The position numbers and the translations under genes were made by a program. The notes beneath the pieces were generated by a model that was not told the origin of the DNA, made no database searches, and worked only from the letters and a program-made list of their open reading frames with translations. From positions 1 through 52,437 of the forward strand of contig JAAUUW010000005.1 in NCBI GenBank assembly GCA_012030735.1: a stretch of 52,437 nt of DNA, read 5' to 3'. This document shows positions 46,406-52,437 of the stretch, in pieces (position 1 is the first letter of the stretch; every line of letters starts with the position of its first letter). The stretch comes from Acaryochloridaceae cyanobacterium SU_2_1. Its GTDB lineage: Bacteria > Cyanobacteriota > Cyanobacteriia > Thermosynechococcales > Thermosynechococcaceae.

Positions 46406-47001
46406 TGATTTTTTTACCTTACGATAGCTGTTGATATGGGTTGCACGGAGTGTTTATCCGTTGATTCAACTATGCAATACCCCCACCCCCACCGAAAATC
46501 TTGAAAACCCTACTGGATAGGTTGGGATGTCCCAACTTCATGCTTGCAAGCCCCAACCCCCTCAACAGACCACTGGAATTTCCTCCTAGCAGATCCTGTG
46601 CCGCAGTGATAGCCAAAGACTCAGCGGCTGGCGGCAGTCCATTGAAGCGCTGGGCAACCTTCTAAAAGCCAGCCTTGAGGATAGGCAAAAGATTCTTGCA
46701 ATGGGCTTCGAGGAAGGGTTTGCAATGGCCCAAGATTAGCTTGATACATTACTCGAACAAGGCTAGAAAGCATCGAGTAGCGATAGAGTCGTTCCTCTCG
46801 ATCACAGGATGGGTATGGCCAAGATACTGGTGGATAGACATGAGCAAGCCTTTGCTTGGATCGAGATTCCCAGAGGTGGAACTACCCTCGTGCTGGGATA
46901 ATCGTGACTGCACGATGACCCCATAAGCAACGAGATTCCAAGCAGGAATGACGATTTGGCGGTAAGATTTGAGGAGCTTGGATGAGAAACAGGACCACTC
47001 C
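46406..47001. other. Intergenic region between divergent hsp20 and radical SAM gene
   Basis: About 600 bases. Long frames exist on both strands (+ near 46675-46926, - near 46749-47000), but neither shows a known family or a good start. It contains a perfect palindromic element at 46521-46536. It might hide a decayed gene; nothing certain can be named. Confidence 0.5.
46521..46536. repeat. Palindromic element upstream of hsp20
   Basis: GTTGGGA-TG-TCCCAAC: perfect 7-bp arms, two-base centre, ~115 bases upstream of the hsp20 ATG. It could be an operator or a very tight hairpin. Confidence 0.5.
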
Positions 47002-48603
47002 ATGAGAGTTTTACTTTTATACCCCCGTTTTCCAAAAAGTTTCTGGTCATTTGAAAAGACCCTATCCCTAGTTAACAAAAAGGCCTTATTACCGCCTCTA
47101 GGATTGGTTACTGTTGCCGCTATCTTGCCCCAAGACTGGGAATTTAGGCTTATTGATCGCAACATTGAGTCTGTTCCAGAGGCAGACTGGGAATGGGCAG
47201 AACTCGTCATTTTGTCAGGCATGATTGTCCAAAAGGAAGACCTGCTATTTTTGGTGGAAGAATCCCATCGACGCGGCAAGAAAGTCGCGGTGGGAGGTCC
47301 CTATGCCACCTCTGTACCCACAGATGTGCAGGCTGTTGGCGCTGACTACCTCATTTTGGATGAAGGGGAACTGACCCTGCCTATGTTTGTGGAGGCAATC
47401 AAGAATGGGGAAGAATCAGGGGTGTTCCGAGCCACAGAAAAACCAACGGTTACTGAAACCCCCATTCCCCTGTATGAACTGCTGAAATTTCCGGCCTATG
47501 ACAATATGTCGGTGCAGTTCTCTCGGGGTTGTCCCTTTCAATGTGAATTCTGCGACATTATTGTCCTCTATGGCCGTAAGCCCCGCACCAAAACCCCCCC
47601 CTCAATTGATTGGTGAATTGGAGCGCTTGTATGAACTGGGATGGCGCGGTTCAGTCTTTATGGTGGATGATAACTTCATTGGCAATAAGCGCAATGTGAA
47701 GCTGCTCTTGCAAGAGTTAGCAGTATGGATGGTTGAGAAACAGGATCCCTTCACCTTCTCCACCGAAGCCTCCGTTGATTTAGCCCAAGACACTGAGTTA
47801 ATGGAGCTGATGATTGCTTGCAACTTTAGAAGTGTGTTTTTGGGAATTGAAACCCCAGATGAAGCAAGTTTAACCGTCACTAAGAAGTTTCAAAATACCC
47901 GTGACTCCCTCAGTGAGTCCATCGATACCATTAACGAGATGGGCTTGAGAATTATGGCGGGGTTTATTATTGGGTTTGATGGGGGAGCAGGTGGGGGCGG
48001 GCGATCGCATCGCTCGATTTGATCCAAAAGACCAATATTCCCATTGCCCTATTTAGCATGTTGCAAGCCCTACCCAATACGGCCCTTTGGCATCGCTTAG
48101 AAAAGGAAGGTCGCCTATTAGAAAACCTTGAGGGCACTGGCAATCAAACCTCCCTGATGAATTTTATTCCCACCCGTCCCATCGATGAAATTGCCCGAGA
48201 ATATGTCGCGGCCTTTTCTGCCATCTATGACCCTGTTAACTATCTCGACCGGACCTTTCACCATTTCAAGCAGATGAGAATTCGTCCCCCTCGCCCAACC
48301 TGCCGTCCTTCTCGGATCAATTGGGTCGATCTGCGCGCCCTCGGCACCCTCGCTTGGCGACAGGGTGTGGTGCGAAAGACCCGCTGGAAGTTCTGGTATT
48401 ATCTAGTGCGACTGCTACAACATAATCCCCAAGTGATTGCTCGCTTCATATCAGCCGCTGCCTTTATTGAACATTTTATGGATTATCGCCAGATTGTGGC
48501 GAGCGAAATTGAGTCCCAATTGGCCCTTCATTTAGAGCAGCATCCACGGGTGATCAATCCCATAGAATCTACCCCAGAGCCAGTGGTGGCCAAAACCGCA
48601 TAG
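47002..48603 (+). CDS. B12-binding-domain radical SAM protein with DUF4070 (frame breaks)
   Basis: About 533 residues when repaired. An N-terminal B12-binding-like Rossmann domain (VLLLYPRFPKSFWSF, LLPPLGLVTVAAIL) precedes the radical SAM core with SRGCPFQCEFCDI (CX3CX2C). The C-terminal part (YDPVNYLDRTFHHFKQM) fits DUF4070. Breaks: eight C at 47594-47601 should be seven (TPPQLIGELERLYELGW). Five G at 47981-47985 should be four (FDGEQVGAGDRI), and one more extra base lies near 48013-48021 before IQKTNIPIALFSMLQALPN. Known relatives modify lipids or tetrapyrroles; the substrate here is unknown. ATG 47002 is chosen over an upstream in-frame TTG. Confidence 0.85.
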
Positions 48604-48688
48604 CATGCTTTCGGCCTTGATAGATCAACATACCTGCTCAGAAAAAAATTAAACGACAGACTGTAGACCAAAGTATCAGGTGGTAACC

Positions 48689-49513
48689 ATGACCAAGACA
48701 CCGACTCCTGTGATTGTGGCTGGGGCTGCCGGTAAAATGGGTCGGGAAGTGATCAAAGCTGTCTGTGACGCTGAAGATCTGGTGATTTGTGCAGCCATTG
48801 ATCGCAATCCAGAGGTCGTGGGTCTAGATGTGGGCGAGTTGGTCGGTCAAGCAACCCTTGGGGTTGAAGTGACTCATGAGCTAGACGCTAGCTTAGCCGC
48901 AGCAGCCCAGCATCAACAGCCCACTGTAATGGTGGACTTTACCCATCCAAGGGCAGTCTATGGAAACATCCGAGCCGCAATTGCCTATGGAGTTTACCCC
49001 GTGGTGGGGACAACGGGCTTAGCCGATCAGCAAATGCAGGATCTGGCCGACTTCGCAGACAAAGCGAGCATTGGCTGTTTGATTATTCCCAATTTCTCGA
49101 TTGGCATGGTGTTGTTACAGCAAGCTGCTATTCAAGCCTCTGCTTATTTTGATCATGTGGAAATTATTGAGCTGCATCACAATCAAAAGGCAGATGCTCC
49201 CAGTGGCACTGCCTTGAAGACAGCCCAACTCTTAGGGGAGTTGGGCAAAACCTATAATCCAGCAGTGGTGGAAGAACGAGAAGAGTTACCAGGGGCACGG
49301 GGGAGCCTAGGCAGTGAGAATATTCGCATTCACAGTGTGCGTCTGCCTGGTCTGATTGCCCATCAAGAAGTCTTGTTTGGGGCACCGGGCCAATTGTATA
49401 CCTTGCGCCACGATACCAGTGATCGCGGCTGTTATATGCCGGGTGTGATCTTAGCCATCCGCAAAGTCACCCAGTTGCAAACTCTGATCTATGGGCTAGA
49501 AAAAATTTTATAG
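48689..49513 (+). CDS. dapB: 4-hydroxy-tetrahydrodipicolinate reductase
   Basis: DapB catalyses the NAD(P)H reduction in the lysine/diaminopimelate pathway. NAD-binding [43 protein letters not shown] and the active-site [18 protein letters not shown] are all present. 274 residues, intact. ATG 48689 is chosen; GTG 48680 is in frame three codons earlier. Confidence 0.95.
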   Translation: MTKTPTPVIVAGAAGKMGREVIKAVCDAEDLVICAAIDRNPEVVGLDVGELVGQATLGVEVTHELDASLAAAAQHQQPTVMVDFTHPRAVYGNIRAAIAYGVYPVVGTTGLADQQMQDLADFADKASIGCLIIPNFSIGMVLLQQAAIQASAYFDHVEIIELHHNQKADAPSGTALKTAQLLGELGKTYNPAVVEEREELPGARGSLGSENIRIHSVRLPGLIAHQEVLFGAPGQLYTLRHDTSDRGCYMPGVILAIRKVTQLQTLIYGLEKIL

Positions 49514-49514
49514 G

Positions 49515-50003
49515 TCAACTGGGGTTAGTTCTAGTGGCTGGCTCAAGGCACTTTGCCATCTGGTAGTTAACAAAGGATTGGCCTCGACAGAGGACTCGTT
49601 GCTCCTGAAGCAAGGTAAAGCCCATCTTGGTAAAAAAACCTTGGGCAGTAATGCTGGCTTCTGTGGTTAGATGCTTGATGCCTAGGGATAAGGCTTTAGC
49701 TTCTAAGGCTTGATAGAGTTGAGTTCCAATTCCACAGCCTTGATAGCTTGCATGGCAATAAAAGCAATCGATTCGACCGGTGGTTTCTAGCTCCGCAAAA
49801 CCCATCACCACCCCTTGCTCCTCCGCCACATAGGTCACTCGTGCAGAGCAAGCTTCCAGCCAGTTTCTAAAGTGCAAATTGGCGGGTGCCCATGCCTCTA
49901 GTTGAGCGGGGGAATAATCCTGGGCGTTAATCCGATGCACTGTGTCATGGAAGAGCTGAGCAATGGGCTCTACATCTTGGGGCTGGAAGAGCCGGATTTC
50001 CAT
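49515..50003 (-). CDS. GNAT-family N-acetyltransferase
   Basis: 162 residues, intact. The N-terminal strand-helix MEIRLFQPQDVEPIAQLFHDTVH and the acetyl-CoA-binding segment YQGCGIGTQLYQALEAKA (motif A, Q/RxxGxG/A) identify GNAT. The substrate is unknown. It is convergent with dapB, one base apart at the 3' ends. Confidence 0.88.
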   Translation of the reverse strand: MEIRLFQPQDVEPIAQLFHDTVHRINAQDYSPAQLEAWAPANLHFRNWLEACSARVTYVAEEQGVVMGFAELETTGRIDCFYCHASYQGCGIGTQLYQALEAKALSLGIKHLTTEASITAQGFFTKMGFTLLQEQRVLCRGQSFVNYQMAKCLEPATRTNPS

Positions 50004-50011
50004 GGGGAGGG

Positions 50012-51079
50012 TTACAGTCCAGAGACTTTTACTGTATAAGGAATCTCTTCAATGGGGAGATGGTTGCTGTCTTGGTGATTGTACAGGAGTTGCAGCCGCT
50101 GTTCCCCTGCATATTCAATCAGCTTGCCATGATAGAGCTCAGCTTTACTTCCCAAGCCTTGAGTATGGACTTTACCGCCAAAGACAGTCGCCCGGGCTAA
50201 ATACACGACTAAATCATCGCGGGAAGGACGATTAACGGTCACACTCGCCGTCAGATGGGCTAAGCCCCGTTCATCTAATTCTTGGGTAAGGGCCATCGCT
50301 GTATTGCGAATCCCCCGAATGGCGACAATGGCAGCAGCAACAGCCATGGTGATATCAATCCCTTCTTCGGTGAAGATTTGCTGGGTAGACAGGAACTGAA
50401 AGTTTTTTTCGCCCAGATCATCGCGAATTCGCCGATGAATAAGGTTGTGAGGATGGTAGTGGTTGAGGGCATCGGCGATCGCACCGCAGGCATTTCGAGG
50501 TTCGCGCCAGGGCGACTCACGGGTTTTGCCATAGATGCGCTTGCCCCCTTCTTCTAAGCGTCCCACATGGGTTTTGAGGTCAATGGCAACCAATACCATG
50601 GACTGGGGATGACCTGCATACAGACGACGGCGCAACTGTTCATCAAGTTGGTGGGCAACGGTGACATGGGCCAGGGTGGCACCGTTGTCTGTTCCGCCAC
50701 CAGCGGGGAAAAACCCCTCAAGTTTCAGTTCCCCAATTTCAGACAGGGTAGCAAACCGAGAGGCGACTACATCGCGATAGCGTTTAGTGGCTTCACCTTG
50801 GTGAATGCGATCTCCACAGTTGGTATAGGCTAAGGTGGTCACAACACTCGGCAAACTCAGATCAGCACCGCAGGCTTGAATGTCGGCGGGATAGGCAGCC
50901 GCAAATTGAAGCTCGTCCCGTAGGATCTGCAGACCTTTAATCAAGGCATAGCGATCGCTGACAATTTCATTGAGATAGTTATGATAAGCATTACGCTCCA
51001 TGCCAAAGCTAGCTTCTAAGGACCAAAACTGCTCAATTCGCTGTTTGGCTGGATCTGCATCAAAGGGAGTAGACATCAA
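50012..51079 (-). CDS. Conserved hypothetical protein
   Basis: 355 residues, intact, soluble, no signal peptide. Noteworthy stretches are TTLAYTNCGDRIHQGEATKRYRD, EGFFPAGGGTDNGATLAHVT, a histidine-rich DALNHYHPHNLIHRR, and a beta-rich end. The clustered His, Cys and Asp residues could indicate a metal site, but I cannot assign a family or reaction. It lies on the same strand between the GNAT and the Spy-like gene, with a 20-base gap to the latter. Confidence 0.7.
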   Translation of the reverse strand: MMSTPFDADPAKQRIEQFWSLEASFGMERNAYHNYLNEIVSDRYALIKGLQILRDELQFAAAYPADIQACGADLSLPSVVTTLAYTNCGDRIHQGEATKRYRDVVASRFATLSEIGELKLEGFFPAGGGTDNGATLAHVTVAHQLDEQLRRRLYAGHPQSMVLVAIDLKTHVGRLEEGGKRIYGKTRESPWREPRNACGAIADALNHYHPHNLIHRRIRDDLGEKNFQFLSTQQIFTEEGIDITMAVAAAIVAIRGIRNTAMALTQELDERGLAHLTASVTVNRPSRDDLVVYLARATVFGGKVHTQGLGSKAELYHGKLIEYAGEQRLQLLYNHQDSNHLPIEEIPYTVKVSGL

Positions 51080-51099
51080 TCATCTTCCAGTATTCTGAT

Positions 51100-51648
51100 T
51101 TAGAATCGTCCTTGTCGTCGCCGAGATCTACGATTTGGGCCGTCTTGGTTTCTCTGGTCTAGCCGCTCCTGGCGCTGTTGGGCAAAGGCTTGACGTTGCT
51201 CAGCGGTGAGGATATCACGTAAGGATGTAATACTCTCTAGCCGCAGTTGATCCAAGGCTTGGCGTTGTTTTTGAACTTCATCAAATTGGGCCTTGATCTC
51301 ACTGTTTGTCGCATCACTAGCAAGAAGCTGTCGAAATTCAGCCTTAGTGGCTCTGAAGTTGCGAGTCTGCTCCCGAATCTGGGGTTGATATTGGGCGCGC
51401 AGGCTTCGCAATTGCTGTATTTGAGTGCTGGATAAATTCAGCGATCGCAAAAAACTCCCCGACTTAAACTCTGCGACCTCTGAGGGAGCTGCTTCGCTTG
51501 CCAATTCAGCCCAAAGAGAATCATTGACCGTCAGGGAAGGAGCGGTTTGCTGGTGGAAGATCTGAGGCAAAACCCAGAGACCGAGGGTTGTGCCTAGGGC
51601 AATCATCCCAACAACGCTCCACCAAGATTTACGAAAATTCAACATCAT
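51100..51648 (-). CDS. Spy/CpxP-like (LTXXQ / heavy-metal-resistance fold) periplasmic protein, membrane-anchored
   Basis: About 182 residues from ATG 51648 (51645 also possible). An N-terminal signal anchor (SWWSVVGMIALGTTLGLWVL) is followed by a four-helix domain, from SLNLSSTQIQQLRSLRAQYQPQIREQ to SLRDILTAEQRQAFAQQ; LTAEQRQAF is the LTXXQ motif. The tail is basic (RRSRRRQGRF). Family members are periplasmic chaperones or stress and metal sensors. The frame is open farther upstream, but that part overlaps the anti-sigma gene; the ATG sits two bases after that gene's stop. Confidence 0.8.
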   Translation of the reverse strand: MMLNFRKSWWSVVGMIALGTTLGLWVLPQIFHQQTAPSLTVNDSLWAELASEAAPSEVAEFKSGSFLRSLNLSSTQIQQLRSLRAQYQPQIREQTRNFRATKAEFRQLLASDATNSEIKAQFDEVQKQRQALDQLRLESITSLRDILTAEQRQAFAQQRQERLDQRNQDGPNRRSRRRQGRF

Positions 51649-51649
51649 C

Positions 51650-52144
51650 CTAGTGCTTTGCCTCAAAAGTAGAAGCTTGTCCAGACTGAGCCAAGGAGAG
51701 CGCCTCTTGATCAGCCTGTTGCGGAGACTCCAACCAATCCCATTCCTCAAAAGTCTCCCGTGGTTCACCCATATCATGCCAAGATGCCGACAGATACTCC
51801 TCCAACTCCGCTAATTCAGCGAGTGAATAAGAAGAGGACGGGGTTACCCATTGTCTAACCAGCCAGCCCAGCCCCGCCAATAGAACAATCCCAACACCAA
51901 CCAACCAGGATAGCCGCCAGGCTTGGGGCGATTGCGATTTCGGTAGGGGGGTGGCTACTTCGGTGAAACCTGAAGGCTCTGGGGTCCATGCCTGTATCTG
52001 CTGCATCAACTGCACTTCTAGGTCTGCTGGCGCCTCAGGAATGGGCGGAGCATGGGCCCGCAAAAAAGACACTAACTGCGCATCTTCCTCTGGCTTACCA
52101 GAGCCAGAGTCATGGTCAGAGTTATAGAAATTGGGCCTGCTCAT
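51650..52144 (-). CDS. Putative membrane anti-sigma factor
   Basis: 164 residues: a soluble N-terminal part (EEDAQLVSFLRAHAPPIPEAPADLEVQLMQQIQ), one membrane helix (WLVGVGIVLLAGLGWLV, ~80-97) and an exported acidic segment (YSLAELAELEEYLS, EPRETFEEWDWLE). Its ATG overlaps the sigma factor stop (ATGA at 52141-52144), the classical arrangement of ECF sigma and anti-sigma genes. The exported part could contact the Spy-like protein encoded next. Confidence 0.75.
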   Translation of the reverse strand: MSRPNFYNSDHDSGSGKPEEDAQLVSFLRAHAPPIPEAPADLEVQLMQQIQAWTPEPSGFTEVATPLPKSQSPQAWRLSWLVGVGIVLLAGLGWLVRQWVTPSSSYSLAELAELEEYLSASWHDMGEPRETFEEWDWLESPQQADQEALSLAQSGQASTFEAKH

Positions 52145-52437
52145 AGAGCAATACCTTCGCCTTCAAAGAATTTTCTCAAGGTTGACCGAGCATGGAATAA
52201 TCTTGATTTCACCGTGCCCAAGGGAATGTCCAGAATCTGGGCAATGTCTGGTTGAGGCATCTCTTCCAAATCATGCAAACAATGACTAAGGCATGGTCTG
52301 CACTGAGTGATCGCAACCCCCGATCTACCAGATCTTGATGATGCATATCTTGCCATGGCGTCGAGGATAACTCAACAGAAACTGCCTGCAAAGACTCTTG
52401 TTTAGCAAGAGTTTTCGAAAGTTGTACGCCGGTAATC
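52141..52437 (-). CDS. ECF RNA polymerase sigma factor, C-terminal part (one frame break; 5' end outside window)
   Basis: Region 4 is visible: LRSLSADHALVIVLHDLEEMPQPDIAQILDIPLGTVKSRLFHARSTLRKFFEGEG. The frame breaks at 52277-52279 (+ strand AAA should be AAAA), linking HALVIV to LHDLEEMPQ. The frame remains open to the right edge with VQLSKTLAKQESLQAV, so region 2 lies outside. This sigma is distinct from the SigG-like factor at 38796-39458. Confidence 0.85.

Noticed and set aside
46749-47279. 176-residue - strand frame near the radical SAM gene
   Set aside because: Half of it is antisense to the well-supported radical SAM start; the rest has no recognisable motif.

Overview
The window is chromosomal DNA of a cyanobacterium. 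The evidence is a photosystem II S4-domain protein, a Psb35/ssl1498-type light-harvesting-like small protein, a ClpR/ClpP3-type pair, a SigG-type ECF sigma factor, the plastoquinone-pathway enzymes UbiA and UbiD, several families known mainly from cyanobacteria (DUF5340, DUF3181, TIGR03279 radical SAM), and more than twenty-five GCGATCGC (HIP1) octamers spread through genes on both strands. Base composition looks near 50% G+C. Gene order is the scattered housekeeping pattern usual for cyanobacteria; I cannot name the genus.

Layout. 1-12 kb, mainly + strand: the end of a cobalamin-type binding protein overlapping a Ser/Thr kinase, trpC, DUF5340, a coiled-coil protein, purN, an RsuA/RluB pseudouridine synthase overlapping rodZ, pyrE, a NucA-type nuclease, then ubiD (-) and hisF (+). 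12-21 kb: a DMT transporter, an SRPBCC-like protein, an FHA-GAF-class III cyclase, the clpR-clpP3 operon, a methyltransferase, DUF1361, a small hypothetical, scpA with lapA, and the PSII S4 protein. 21-32 kb, mostly - strand: GDSL esterase, YlqD, a PstS-like protein, a PspA/IM30 protein, rlmD, a tiny lipoprotein with a strong terminator, the TIGR03279 protein, argF, an unknown membrane-anchored protein and DUF3181. 32-41 kb: moeA, ahcY, a decayed patch (transposase-like and GspF/PilC-like remnants), an HTH protein of unknown function, ubiA, sigG with a putative anti-sigma gene, thiG and the Psb35-like gene. 41-52 kb: an unknown TM protein, TPR and pentapeptide-repeat proteins, comEC, tRNA-Ser(CGA), hsp20, a B12-binding radical SAM protein, dapB, a GNAT, an unknown conserved protein, and a compact ECF sigma / anti-sigma / Spy-like operon running off the right edge.

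The striking property of the sequence itself is the density of single-base frame breaks. Sixteen otherwise well-conserved genes, including trpC, hisF, ubiD, rodZ and comEC, are interrupted, usually at a homopolymer. By hand repair, A/T runs nearly always lose a base and G/C runs nearly always gain one. This looks like sequencing or assembly error rather than gene decay, so these genes are annotated as single CDSs with the break positions stated. The patch at 35.4-36.1 kb is different: it looks truly degraded. No CRISPR array, complete insertion sequence, rRNA or riboswitch was recognised. The best candidate for a little-described system is the sigma / anti-sigma / Spy-like operon at the right end. 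Other genes worth following are the HTH protein at 36.1-36.8 kb and the cyclase with unusual base-recognition residues.
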